The translations under genes were made by a program, and so were the position numbers. DNA of 33,780 bases from JAAGZL01 sp050288625 (GTDB lineage: Bacteria > Pseudomonadota > Gammaproteobacteria > Chromatiales > Chromatiaceae). Position 1 is the stretch's first letter, and every line of letters begins with the position of its first letter. The stretch spans positions 1-33,780 of the forward strand of contig JBNKEE010000015.1 of NCBI GenBank assembly GCA_050288625.1, written 5' to 3'. This document shows, one piece after another, positions 1 through 7,551 of the stretch. The notes below the pieces were generated by a model that searched no databases, was not told the DNA's origin, and was given only the letters and a program-made list of their open reading frames with translations.

Positions 1-582
1 GTTTGATTTAGCCATATCGTACTCAACGTTGTTACTGAATGCATCCCTCGCCATCCCTCCAGTAAATTCGCGATATGAAACATAGATTACAGAGCCATTA
101 CTACCGCTATAGATTAATGTTTGCTGAAAGTCCTGAGGAGAATCAATGCTCCTAGATATTTCTTGAGGGTCTCCATTTTCATAGCATGCAGCCTCAACAA
201 CAAATGGAGTAGAAACACAGACTTCACTATCTGAGTTTACAGATAATGCAACGGCTGGATCTGCGAATGGATTCTTAATTACAGCTCCAGGATTTCCAAT
301 TATTGCATAGAAGTTTTTGCCGTCTTTATCTCCTAAGGCTTTATAAAATCCCTCGTAGATATCAAAAGTGACACCATCAATAGTTTTAGTCACATGGAGG
401 TATTTGGCTGTTGAAGTTTTTCCCTGATAGAGCATGTTGTCCCCAACGAATGCTTCTGTTGGTTGTTCTATTGGGGGGAGAGAGTATTCTTTTACAGTTG
501 TTTGGGCGTTATTTGGCATGCTGGTGCAACCTGTTACAGCATAAATCAATGCTAGTACGGCCAATATTTTGAGATACTCCAT
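1..582 (-). CDS. Putative lipoprotein, 3' end cut off by the window edge
   Basis: An open minus-strand frame runs without a stop from an ATG at 582 to base 1, giving at least 194 residues; the C-terminus lies outside the window. The N-terminus is a short lipoprotein signal peptide: a hydrophobic run then the lipobox VTGC, so the mature protein should begin at Cys19 and be membrane anchored. A good ribosome site (AAGGAA) lies about 6 bases before the ATG. After the signal come a Thr/Pro/Gln linker and a region rich in Gly, Ser and aromatic residues, probably beta-rich. I do not recognise the family or function. By hand count the first 300 bases have 122 G or C (41%), lower than rpoD (53-62% on the lines I counted). 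It lies on the 3' side of a tRNA gene, so it may be island cargo. Confidence 0.8.
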   Translation of the reverse strand, partial: MEYLKILAVLALIYAVTGCTSMPNNAQTTVKEYSLPPIEQPTEAFVGDNMLYQGKTSTAKYLHVTKTIDGVTFDIYEGFYKALGDKDGKNFYAIIGNPGAVIKNPFADPAVALSVNSDSEVCVSTPFVVEAACYENGDPQEISRSIDSPQDFQQTLIYSGSNGSVIYVSYREFTGGMARDAFSNNVEYDMAKSN

Positions 583-721
583 ATCAATTCCTTTTGGTTT
601 ACAGGGTTTTAACACTAGTAAGGTACTGCTTTATCAGAAAGAAATAAACCGATTCTTTTGTGAAAATTGATCTATGTATCAGAGGGGGGTAGCAAGATAT
701 TTTCTAATGCGAGTTTGAATA

Positions 722-745
722 CTACAGCACCCACTACAGCACCCA
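722..745. repeat. Tandem 12-bp direct repeat, two perfect copies
   Basis: The unit CTACAGCACCCA occurs at 722-733 and again directly at 734-745, with no mismatch. It lies about 60 bases beyond the tRNA 3' end. Perfect back-to-back 12-mers in an otherwise AT-rich noncoding stretch are unlikely by chance. Arm-type integrase sites or another protein-binding direct repeat are plausible readings; neither is shown. Confidence 0.75.
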
Positions 746-761
746 GTGTCCCAGAAAGCAC

Positions 762-794
762 AAAGGCTTAGCCAAATTAATGAGCTAAGCCTTT
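762..794 (-). terminator. Hairpin downstream of tRNA-Ile2, likely terminator
   Basis: A perfect 11-bp inverted repeat (AAAGGCTTAGC at 762-772 with GCTAAGCCTTT at 784-794) has an 11-base loop. It begins about 10 bases after the tRNA 3' end in the direction of tRNA transcription. The U-tract after it is interrupted (TTTGTGCTTT), so termination may be imperfect. It could also be part of an attachment site. Confidence 0.55.
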
Positions 795-802
795 GAAAGA
801 AT

Positions 803-879
803 TGGTGGCCCCTCACAGACTTGAACTGTGGACCTAACGATTATGAGTCGTGTGCTCTAACCAACTGAGCTAAGGGGCC
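803..879 (-). tRNA. tRNA-Ile2 (anticodon CAU, lysidine type)
   Basis: The minus strand folds as a 77-base tRNA: acceptor stem GGCCCCT pairs with AGGGGCC, D arm GCTC/GAGC, T arm CACAG-TTCAAGT-CTGTG, discriminator A, and an encoded CCA at 803-805. The anticodon loop is CTCATAA, anticodon CAT at 843-845. Anticodon CAU alone could mean Met, but the acceptor and loop sequences closely follow E. coli ileX/ileY tRNA-Ile2, whose C34 is converted to lysidine by TilS so that it reads AUA. The outermost anticodon-stem pair appears to be a C-U mismatch. A promoter lies upstream (916-944) and a hairpin downstream (762-794). Confidence 0.93.
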
Positions 880-915
880 GACTTAAGATAGTCGTCACTA
901 TCGAAAGCGCAAAGA

Positions 916-944
916 AGTATACGAGGTTTAAAAGCGCTTGTCAC
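916..944 (-). promoter_or_regulatory. Sigma-70 promoter for tRNA-Ile2
   Basis: On the minus strand, -35 GTGACA (939-944, 5 of 6 consensus) and -10 TATACT (916-921, 5 of 6) are separated by exactly 17 bases. Transcription would start near 908-910, about 30 bases before the mature tRNA 5' end. Spacing and matches are strong for a stable-RNA promoter. Confidence 0.7.
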
Positions 945-1025
945 CACCGATCTGGCAAGAATTCTGAACTTTGAATTCAACTGCTTATCTGTTGTTCAAT
1001 CGGCTTATAAGCAGGGGCATAAAAT

Positions 1026-1055
1026 AGAAAAGCCAGCACTGTGGCTGGCTTTTCT
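1026..1055 (-). terminator. Intrinsic terminator after rpoD
   Basis: A 12-bp perfect stem (AGAAAAGCCAGC at 1026-1037, GCTGGCTTTTCT at 1044-1055) with a 6-base loop lies about 27 bases past the rpoD stop. The GC-rich core is followed by TTTTCTATTTT on the minus strand. It marks the 3' end of the rpsU-yqeY-dnaG-rpoD unit and could work in both directions because the arms carry A and T runs on both sides. Confidence 0.85.
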
Positions 1056-1082
1056 GCTCTGTATTAGACGCTGCTAGCGAGT

Positions 1083-2915
1083 CTATTCATCCAGGAAGGA
1101 TTTCAAGATCTCTGAACGAGACGGGTGACGCAGCTTACGCAGCGCCTTGGCTTCGATTTGCCTGATACGCTCACGGGTTACGTCAAACTGTTTGCCTACC
1201 TCTTCCAGGGTGTGGTCAGTGTTCATGTCTATACCGAAGCGCATCCTGAGTACCTTAGCCTCGCGTGAGGTCAGGCCTTCCAGCATTACCCTGGTTGACT
1301 CGCGTAGACCCTCTCCGGTGGCGGAGTCAGAAGGTGATTCGACGCCGGAGTCTTCAATAAAATCACCCAGATGAGAGTCTTCATCGTCACCGATAGGGGT
1401 CTCCATGGAGATCGGTTCCTTGGCGATCTTCAATACTTTGCGCACCTTGTCTTCCGGCATTTCCATGCGCTCGGCCAGCTCTTCCGGCGTAGCCTCGCGA
1501 CCCATCTCCTGAACCATTTGGCGTGAGATGCGGTTCAGCTTGTTGATGGTCTCTATCATATGTACCGGGATGCGGATGGTGCGGGCCTGGTCAGCGATGG
1601 AGCGGGTAATGGCCTGACGGATCCACCAGGTGGCATAGGTGGAGAACTTATATCCGCGGCGGTATTCAAATTTGTCCACCGCCTTCATTAGACCAATGTT
1701 ACCTTCCTGAATGAGATCCAGGAACTGCAAGCCACGGTTGGTATATTTCTTAGCGATGGAGATAACCAGACGCAGGTTTGCTTCGACCATCTCCTTTTTG
1801 GCGCGACGTGCCTTGGCCTCACCTATGGACATCTTGCGATTGATTTCTTTGATGTCAATGATGGAAAGGCCGCTACGGTTTTCCAGATCAAGCAATTTCT
1901 TCTGGGCTCGCAGTACATCTTCCACTACTTCGTTAAGCGCTTCAGAGTATGGTTTGCCCGCGTCTATCTGCTTCTGAATCCAGTCTAGATCAGTTTCGCT
2001 ATCTGGAAATGAGGTGATGAATGTCTTGCGTGGCATGCGCGCGCGTTGCACACATAAATCCATCACGGTACGTTCTTGATTGCGAATCATTGCAATGGTG
2101 TTGCGCAGATTGTCTACTAGGAGATTGAAGACTGCTGGTACCAATCTGAATTCGAGAAATGTCTCGGTTACCTTCTCGGTAGCCTTGATGGTGGTTGCGT
2201 GATCGCTACCATGTTTCTCTATGCTGGTGAGAAGCGCTTTGAAGCGTTTGCTGAGTTCTTTGCGCTTGGCCTCAGCTTCTTCGGGGTCGGGGCCGGTATC
2301 TTCTTCCTCTTCATCCTCTGTGTCTATGGATTCATCGTCGTCATCGTCACTATCATCCATGTTTGATGGTGTCATTGGTTTGGCTATCTCATCCGGTTCA
2401 TTCGGATCTACAAAGCCGCTTATGATGTCGGTCAGACGCATCTCCTCAGTTTTGACTTTGTCGAACATCTCCAGCAATTTTGCAACTGTGTCCGGATAGG
2501 CGCTGATGGCGGTCAGGACATGATTTAGACCCTCTTCTATGCGTTTGGCGATCTTGAGTTCGCCCTCACGGGTGAGGAGTTCAACGGTGCCCATCTCGCG
2601 CATGTACATGCGGACCGGGTCGGTGGTCCGGCCAAATTCGCTGTCTACGTTCGCCAGGGCGGCCGCGGCCGCTTCTGCGGCGTCATCGTCCGTCGAGTTG
2701 GCGTCGTCTGATATGACGTGATCGTCTGCATCCGGGGCGCTTTCATGCACCGAGATGCCCATATCATTGATCATACGAATGATATCTTCGATCTGCTCTG
2801 GTTCGACAATGCTGTCAGGTAAGTGGTCATTTACTTCAGCATATGTCAGAAACCCCTGTTCCTTCCCTTTTGCGATCAGCTGTTTCAGTTGGGATTGCTG
2901 CTGTTGTTGATTCAT
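1083..2915 (-). CDS. rpoD: RNA polymerase primary sigma factor RpoD (sigma-70)
   Basis: This is the housekeeping sigma factor that directs RNA polymerase to -10/-35 promoters. The 610 residues match E. coli-type sigma-70 in length and order. Region 1.1 (about 1-80) carries GKEQGFLTYAEVNDHLP. A nonconserved region holds an acidic run at about 187-213. Region 2 spans about 375-450, with the 2.4 helix YATWWIRQAITR at 428-439. Region 3 runs to about 530. The region 4.2 helix-turn-helix (VTRERIRQIEAKALRKLRHP) is near 579-598. The ATG has a good ribosome site (AGGTAGG). It is the last gene of the rpsU-yqeY-dnaG-rpoD unit, with its own candidate promoter in the dnaG-rpoD gap and a terminator downstream. 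The Rsd/AlgQ protein at 17098 is its likely partner. Confidence 0.98.
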   Translation of the reverse strand: MNQQQQQSQLKQLIAKGKEQGFLTYAEVNDHLPDSIVEPEQIEDIIRMINDMGISVHESAPDADDHVISDDANSTDDDAAEAAAAALANVDSEFGRTTDPVRMYMREMGTVELLTREGELKIAKRIEEGLNHVLTAISAYPDTVAKLLEMFDKVKTEEMRLTDIISGFVDPNEPDEIAKPMTPSNMDDSDDDDDESIDTEDEEEEDTGPDPEEAEAKRKELSKRFKALLTSIEKHGSDHATTIKATEKVTETFLEFRLVPAVFNLLVDNLRNTIAMIRNQERTVMDLCVQRARMPRKTFITSFPDSETDLDWIQKQIDAGKPYSEALNEVVEDVLRAQKKLLDLENRSGLSIIDIKEINRKMSIGEAKARRAKKEMVEANLRLVISIAKKYTNRGLQFLDLIQEGNIGLMKAVDKFEYRRGYKFSTYATWWIRQAITRSIADQARTIRIPVHMIETINKLNRISRQMVQEMGREATPEELAERMEMPEDKVRKVLKIAKEPISMETPIGDDEDSHLGDFIEDSGVESPSDSATGEGLRESTRVMLEGLTSREAKVLRMRFGIDMNTDHTLEEVGKQFDVTRERIRQIEAKALRKLRHPSRSEILKSFLDE

Positions 2916-2964
2916 TTCCTACCTTGAATTAGAAGTAACCTGGTTTTACGGACACAAGCCGACA

Positions 2965-2993
2965 AGTATAGCAATGGAGTTGCGATATTTCTA
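2965..2993 (-). promoter_or_regulatory. Internal promoter upstream of rpoD (extended -10)
   Basis: On the minus strand the dnaG-rpoD gap contains TGCTATACT, an extended -10 (TGn plus TATACT, hexamer at 2965-2970), 17 bases after -35 TAGAAA (2988-2993, 4 of 6). Transcripts would start about 40 bases before the rpoD ATG, letting rpoD be expressed apart from dnaG, as is known for the E. coli cluster. Confidence 0.55.
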
Positions 2994-3024
2994 GGGAATT
3001 ACGGCTGATCAGCATCTGCGTTGG

Positions 3025-4767
3025 TTACCCTCTTTCGATATTCTCCGTTAATAGCTGGTTTAGCCTATTTTTTTCGTTATCTTCCAGATCGGTAGATTTG
3101 GCCTTCTCCACCAGTCTGCTCAATTCGTCAGCGCGCATCTGTTGTTCGATCGCCGCAAGTGTGTCCCTGAACTCGGCTTCTATTCCCTGTTCTGGTATGA
3201 ACAGATCCACCGTAGACAGCTTGGACAGGTGGTGATGTTCATCAGTTCCTCTCCAGCGCTCAATAACTTGGGCTGTCTTAAGATTAGGATGGTTCTGGAC
3301 TAATTCAAGTAGTTTGCACAAAAGATTTGTGCCTACTGAGTCCAGTTTTTGCCATTTATCAGGGAGATCCTGTAGTGAACCGAGTTGCGGGTTTTGGAGT
3401 AGCATAGTGATGGCGCGGCGTACCATGGGCATGGGTTTATGAGCCCTGGATGGGGGGGTTGCTGATCTTCTGGGCCTGACCTGGTTCTGTGAATCCATCA
3501 TGGATGAGGTATCCAGACCAACTATCTCATTCAGCTGTTGTTGCAGGATGTCGCGAAAAACCCCTTTGGGTATGCTGGATATGAGGGGTTTCGCCAATTC
3601 CGCCAGCCTGGCTCTGCCACCTGGTTCTGCTATGTCTATGTCGCTGGAGAGACGGTCAAACATGAATTGTGAGAGCGCAGTAGCATTTTCGATGCGCCGG
3701 CTGAAGGCATCGGTTCCCTCTTTTCTTATCATGGTGTCCGGGTCCTCACCTTGCGGAAGGAACAGAAATTTGGTCTCGCGGCCGTCGCGCATTAGGGGCA
3801 GAGTAGTCCTCAGGGCCTTCCATCCGGCCTCGTAACCGGCTCTGTCGCCATCGAAGCAAAATATCACCTTGTGTGTGACACGAAATAGCTGTTCCAGGTG
3901 TTCGCTAGTGGTGGCGGTACCCAGTGTGGCCACGGCATAGTGGATGCCAAACTGAGCCAGGGCCACCACATCCATATATCCCTCCACAACCAGCAGCTGT
4001 TCAATCTTACGCAGGCTCTTCTGGGCCTCATACAGACCGTATAGCTCGCGGCCTTTGTGGAAGATGGGTGTTTCCGGTGAGTTTAAATATTTCGGCGAAT
4101 CATCTTTGCTGAGTACGCGCCCACCAAATGCGATCACCCGTCCTCTCCGGTCGCGTATGGGGAACATGATGCGGTTGCGGAAGCGGTCGTAGCATTTGCC
4201 CTCCGGCTCTGAGATCATGCCGGTGATACGCAGTTGCTTCAGGCCTTCATCATTCGAACCCAGCTGTTTTATCAGGTTGTCCCAACCGGGAGGTGCAAAG
4301 CCCACGCCAAACTCTGCTGCAATCTCGCCGCTGAGTCCTCTTCCTTTTAGGTAATCTATAGCCAGTTGGGCCTGGGGATGTTTGCGCAGCTGCTGTCTGT
4401 AATAGTCGGCGGATCGTTCCAGTACTCCATAAAGGGGGCGCAGATCTGGACCTGATGATTGACCACCTTCCCGCGGTACCTCCAATCCCTGCTGTTGGGC
4501 CAGCTCTTCTATGGCGTCGACAAAACCCATGTTGTCATACTCCATGAGAAAACCGATGGCGGTGCCGTGGGCGCCGCAGCCGAAGCAGTGGTAGAACTGT
4601 TTTTCTCGACTTACGGTGAAGGAGGGGGTCTTTTCGTCGTGAAAGGGGCAGCAGGCCTGGTAGTCGCGACCGGCCTTTTTCAGGGGTACACGGCCGTTTA
4701 TCAGGTCGACTATATCGACCCGGTCAATCAGTTCATCGATGAAATGTGCTGGAATCTTGCCCGCCAT
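3025..4767 (-). CDS. dnaG: DNA primase DnaG
   Basis: Primase makes the RNA primers for replication and works with the DnaB helicase. The 580-residue length is normal. The N-terminal CHC2 zinc domain shows C40, H43, C61 and C64 (CPFHDEKTPSF and HCFGC). The catalytic TOPRIM domain has VVEGYMD with E262 and FDGDRAG with D306 and D308, preceded by RFRNRIMFPI and the YLNSPETPIFHKGRELYG motif at about 227-244. The C-terminal helicase-binding region (about 435-580) is less conserved, as expected. It follows yqeY by 40 bases and precedes rpoD by 109 bases on the same strand, in the classic macromolecular-synthesis arrangement. Confidence 0.97.
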   Translation of the reverse strand: MAGKIPAHFIDELIDRVDIVDLINGRVPLKKAGRDYQACCPFHDEKTPSFTVSREKQFYHCFGCGAHGTAIGFLMEYDNMGFVDAIEELAQQQGLEVPREGGQSSGPDLRPLYGVLERSADYYRQQLRKHPQAQLAIDYLKGRGLSGEIAAEFGVGFAPPGWDNLIKQLGSNDEGLKQLRITGMISEPEGKCYDRFRNRIMFPIRDRRGRVIAFGGRVLSKDDSPKYLNSPETPIFHKGRELYGLYEAQKSLRKIEQLLVVEGYMDVVALAQFGIHYAVATLGTATTSEHLEQLFRVTHKVIFCFDGDRAGYEAGWKALRTTLPLMRDGRETKFLFLPQGEDPDTMIRKEGTDAFSRRIENATALSQFMFDRLSSDIDIAEPGGRARLAELAKPLISSIPKGVFRDILQQQLNEIVGLDTSSMMDSQNQVRPRRSATPPSRAHKPMPMVRRAITMLLQNPQLGSLQDLPDKWQKLDSVGTNLLCKLLELVQNHPNLKTAQVIERWRGTDEHHHLSKLSTVDLFIPEQGIEAEFRDTLAAIEQQMRADELSRLVEKAKSTDLEDNEKNRLNQLLTENIERG

Positions 4768-4807
4768 GCTATAAGACTAAATTAAAGCATCGCAAACTAG
4801 AAGTGAT

Positions 4808-5251
4808 TCAGCTCCCGAGTAGCTGTTTTACTTTGGCGCTGACCGCGCCTACGTCGGCACGTCCCTGTAGTTGGGGTTTGAGTTGCCCCATCACCTTACC
4901 CATGTCGCGCATGGACTCGGCGCCGGTGTCTGCCATGGCCTGTTTGATCAGATCGGTGATCTCTTCTTCGCTCAAAGCCTCTGGGAGATACTCCTGCAGT
5001 ACCCCGATTTCAAACTTTTCCTGTTCGGCCAGCTCGTCCCGTCCTGCCTTTTCATACTGTTCGATGGAGTCGCGGCGCTGTTTTACCATCTTGTCCAGTA
5101 CGGCCAGGACTTGCTCATCGTCCAGTTCGATGCGCTCATCTACTTCGCGCTGCTTGATTGCTGCCATCACCAGGCGGATGGTCCCAAGCCTGCGCTTGTC
5201 TCCACCTTTCATGGCGCCTTTCATGTCTTCCTGGATGCGTTGTTTGAGCAT
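4808..5251 (-). CDS. yqeY: GatB/YqeY-domain protein
   Basis: This 147-residue protein is a stand-alone YqeY-family member. The family resembles the C-terminal tRNA-binding part of GatB, a subunit of the Asp/Glu-tRNA amidotransferase, so a tRNA-related role is suspected but not established. Recognisable features are the MLKQRIQEDMKGAMKGGDK start, the helical stretch ending EKFEIGVLQEYLP (about 75-90) and the C-terminal MGKVMGQLKPQLQGRADVG. It sits between rpsU and dnaG, 38 bases after rpsU, and is presumably cotranscribed. This insertion relative to E. coli is common in other gammaproteobacteria. Confidence 0.92.
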   Translation of the reverse strand: MLKQRIQEDMKGAMKGGDKRRLGTIRLVMAAIKQREVDERIELDDEQVLAVLDKMVKQRRDSIEQYEKAGRDELAEQEKFEIGVLQEYLPEALSEEEITDLIKQAMADTGAESMRDMGKVMGQLKPQLQGRADVGAVSAKVKQLLGS

Positions 5252-5289
5252 GGTACGGATATGGTTAGGCCGGTGTGGCTTAAAATATA

Positions 5290-5505
5290 TTAGTACTGAC
5301 GTTCGAACTTGCGGCTTTCGCGCTGCACCTTCTTGATGTTGCGTTTTACGGCCGCTGCGGCCTTACGTTTGCGTTCTGCAGTTGGCTTCTCATAGAACTC
5401 ACGACGACGAACTTCAGCCAGGACCCCGGCCTTTTCGCAGGAGCGCTTGAAACGACGCATGGCAATCTCAAAAGGTTCGTTCTCTTTTACACGTACGCTG
5501 GGCAT
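5290..5505 (-). CDS. rpsU: Small ribosomal subunit protein bS21
   Basis: The 71-residue basic protein begins PSVRVKENEPFEIAMRRFKR and ends with the KVQRESRKFERQY tail, diagnostic for bS21. It binds the 30S platform near the anti-Shine-Dalgarno region and supports initiation. It is the first gene of the rpsU-yqeY-dnaG-rpoD unit. The start has an upstream TTTTGAGGTAGC ribosome site. On the minus strand a TATACT -10-like hexamer (5530-5535) sits before it, but I found no convincing -35, so I do not call that promoter. Confidence 0.98.
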   Translation of the reverse strand: MPSVRVKENEPFEIAMRRFKRSCEKAGVLAEVRRREFYEKPTAERKRKAAAAVKRNIKKVQRESRKFERQY

Positions 5506-5693
5506 TTGCTACCTCAAAATAGTCGATTCAGTATAGTTAAAAGCTAAAGAGCGGGGATTCTACTGCCTGTAGGCCGTGAATGCAAAAATCTTTATTGATT
5601 AGGCGGCATAAAAAATTGCTGAAAAGTTAGTAGCATAGGGGCGAAATTGCTAACCTAAACCGGCTAGATTGAGATAATATTGCCGCGGCCATT

Positions 5694-5722
5694 TTGTGGC
5701 CATATGGTTGTGCTTGGATAAT
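5694..5722 (+). promoter_or_regulatory. Candidate sigma-70 promoter for tsaD
   Basis: A weak -35 TTGTGG (5694-5699) and a -10 GATAAT (5717-5722, 5 of 6) are 17 bases apart, about 45 bases before the tsaD start. The rest of the 260-base rpsU-tsaD divergent gap shows no gene, though a short hairpin (GGCCA/TGGCC) overlaps the -35 side. Confidence 0.4.
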
Positions 5723-5766
5723 ATCAAGTAAAATCATTCTGTTATGTATTTTTTGGAGGCTGTGTT

Positions 5767-6807
5767 TTGCGGGTTTTGGGCATTGAAACATCCTGTGATG
5801 AGACAGGGGTCGCCATCTACGATAGCGACAGGGGTCTGCTGGCCCATAGCCTATATAGTCAGGTCAAGACCCATGCGGATTTCGGCGGTGTGGTGCCTGA
5901 GCTTGCCTCTAGAGACCATGTTCGCAAAGCCCTTCCTTTGATTAAAGAGACCCTAGCCCAGACCGATTCGGGCCTGGAGCAGTTAGATGGTGTGGCCTAT
6001 ACCGCAGGTCCGGGTCTGGTAGGTGCCTTGCTGGTGGGGGCCTCCATCGGCCGCAGTCTAGCCTGGTCCCTGGGAGTGCCTGCGATCGGGGTGCACCACA
6101 TGGAAGGCCATATGTTGGCTCCGATGTTGGATGAGAGAAAACCGCCCTTTCCCTTTGTGGCTCTGTTGGTATCTGGTGGCCACACCCAGCTGATTGAGGT
6201 GCAGGCGGTGGGGCACTATCGGCTGCTGGGTGAGTCCATTGATGACGCTGCAGGTGAGGCCTTCGACAAGACTGCAAAATTGTTGGGTCTGCCTTATCCT
6301 GGAGGTCCTGAATTGGCGCGTCTGGCGGAGCAGGGCGATCCTGGGCGCTTCCACTTCCCACGCCCCATGACCGATCGTCCCGGTCTGGATTTTAGCTTCA
6401 GTGGTCTAAAAACCTTTGCTCTGAACACCATGCAGCAGGAGTTGGGTGCTGAACAAGGTCTGGATCAGGCGTCGGCGCAGCAGACCAGAGCCGACATAGC
6501 CCGCGCCTTTGAGGATGCGGTGGTGGATACCATGGTGATCAAGTGTCGACGGGCAGTCCGGGAGTGCGCTAACAAGACCCTGGTCTTGGCCGGGGGGGTG
6601 AGCGCCAACGCCCATCTGCGTGAGCGTATGCGACAGGCTATGGAGAAAGAGGGGGTGGGGCTGTTCTATCCGCGCCATGAGTTCTGTACTGACAACGGTG
6701 CCATGATCGCCTATGCCGGCTGGCAACGGCTGAGGGCTGGCCACAGTGAAGGACTTGGATTTAGCGCCAGGGCACGTTGGCCGTTGGAAGAGTTGTCTCT
6801 CCTCTAG
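5767..6807 (+). CDS. tsaD: tRNA threonylcarbamoyltransferase TsaD
   Basis: TsaD, with TsaB and TsaE, transfers the threonylcarbamoyl group to A37 of ANN-decoding tRNAs (t6A). The 346 residues match the family: RVLGIETSCDETG at the N-terminus, the metal-binding HHMEGH motif near residue 115, SGGHTQL, ESIDDAAGEAFDKTAK, DFSFSGLKTF and the C-terminal FCTDNGAMIAYAG. The start is a TTG at 5767, supported by GGAGG 7 bases upstream and by the family N-terminus beginning exactly there; no ATG or GTG in frame would preserve RVLGIE. It is divergent from rpsU and overlaps the convergent plsY by 4 bases (CTAG supplies both stops). Confidence 0.97.
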   Translation: MRVLGIETSCDETGVAIYDSDRGLLAHSLYSQVKTHADFGGVVPELASRDHVRKALPLIKETLAQTDSGLEQLDGVAYTAGPGLVGALLVGASIGRSLAWSLGVPAIGVHHMEGHMLAPMLDERKPPFPFVALLVSGGHTQLIEVQAVGHYRLLGESIDDAAGEAFDKTAKLLGLPYPGGPELARLAEQGDPGRFHFPRPMTDRPGLDFSFSGLKTFALNTMQQELGAEQGLDQASAQQTRADIARAFEDAVVDTMVIKCRRAVRECANKTLVLAGGVSANAHLRERMRQAMEKEGVGLFYPRHEFCTDNGAMIAYAGWQRLRAGHSEGLGFSARARWPLEELSLL

Positions 6808-7415
6808 CCTGCCTGGTTATCCTGATCTGGATCGCTCTTTATGGTTCCTTCCGAACCATCCAGAAGATTTCTTATGTTGGAGCGGTGCCTCCAGAACAGG
6901 AGGATGCTCATGATGATCTGCATCCCCACCAGTTCCGGTGCCGGCCAGAAAAACCACACCACCAGCGGGGCCAGGGCCATGCATACTAAGGCTGCTAGCG
7001 AGGATATCTTCAACACCTTGGCCATGAATAACCAGATCAGGGCGATCACTCCACCTATTTGCCATCCCAGACCGAACTGACAGCCCAGGGCCGTTGCTAC
7101 ACCTTTGCCGCCTTGGAGGCGGAAGAATATGGGGTAGAGGTGGCCGAGAAAAGATGCCAGGGCCACGGCGGCCAGGATCATGGGTGAAACCCCAATGAGA
7201 TTGGCCGTCACTACCGGCAACAGCCCTTTCAGTGTGTCCCCTAATAGGGTGATGGCGGCCGCCTTCTTGCCTCCGATGCGCAGTACATTGGTGGCGCCGG
7301 GGTTGTTGGAGCCCAAGGTGCGCGGGTCGGGTAGGCCCATGACCTTGCATACGATGATGGCGCTGGATACCGATCCCAGCAGATAGGAGATGAGGATTAG
7401 GATATAGTCGGTCAT
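6804..7415 (-). CDS. plsY: Acyl-phosphate glycerol-3-phosphate acyltransferase PlsY
   Basis: This 203-residue inner-membrane enzyme acylates glycerol-3-phosphate from acyl-phosphate, the first committed step of phospholipid synthesis. It has about five membrane segments. Family motifs are GSNNPGATN (near residues 36-44) and RLQGGKGVATALG (near 90-102). I chose the ATG at 7415 (MTDYILILISYLLGSV), which matches the usual PlsY N-terminus; a TTG 66 bases further out would add a non-family tail. The ribosome site is weak. It is divergent from folB and its stop overlaps that of tsaD. Confidence 0.95.
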   Translation of the reverse strand: MTDYILILISYLLGSVSSAIIVCKVMGLPDPRTLGSNNPGATNVLRIGGKKAAAITLLGDTLKGLLPVVTANLIGVSPMILAAVALASFLGHLYPIFFRLQGGKGVATALGCQFGLGWQIGGVIALIWLFMAKVLKISSLAALVCMALAPLVVWFFWPAPELVGMQIIMSILLFWRHRSNIRNLLDGSEGTIKSDPDQDNQAG

Positions 7416-7551
7416 CAATATGTAATTGTTATTGGCGCTCAGGGTGGGCCTAATTTGACCCCGACCCTTCCAGATAGTCAAGGCGGTTTGTTATTTGCCC
7501 AGTCTGTTTTACCATAACAGATTGGTACAAACAGGATTAGATCACAGGCCT

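Larger units (their letters stand above)
583..802. other. Noncoding stretch beside the tRNA 3' end; candidate island edge
   Basis: No gene is visible in these 220 bases. They hold two head-to-tail copies of a 12-base repeat (722-745) and an 11-bp hairpin (762-794), then run into the 3' end of the tRNA gene. The 3' ends of tRNA genes are frequent attachment sites for tyrosine-integrase elements, and short direct repeats near the junction can be integrase arm-type sites. No integrase is visible here, so the boundary reading is inference. Confidence 0.35.

Noticed and set aside
187..582. Left-edge gene as a phage tail or integrase fragment
   Set aside because: The translation is a lipoprotein with a clear lipobox and shows no integrase or tail motif.
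2221..2499. Serine-run ORF opposite rpoD
   Set aside because: The serine run is the antisense of the acidic Asp/Glu stretch of sigma-70, which is normal for the family.
4746..5336. 196-codon plus-strand ORF opposite yqeY and rpsU
   Set aside because: It lies antisense to clearly conserved genes, is rich in Ser/Arg/Cys as expected of a shadow frame, and has no recognisable family.
5530..5535. TATACT upstream of rpsU as its promoter -10
   Set aside because: No acceptable -35 was found at 16-18 bases, so it was left out as a called promoter.
6817..7350. 177-codon minus-strand ORF overlapping plsY
   Set aside because: It is another frame of the plsY region and looks like low-complexity His/Pro/Arg shadow translation.
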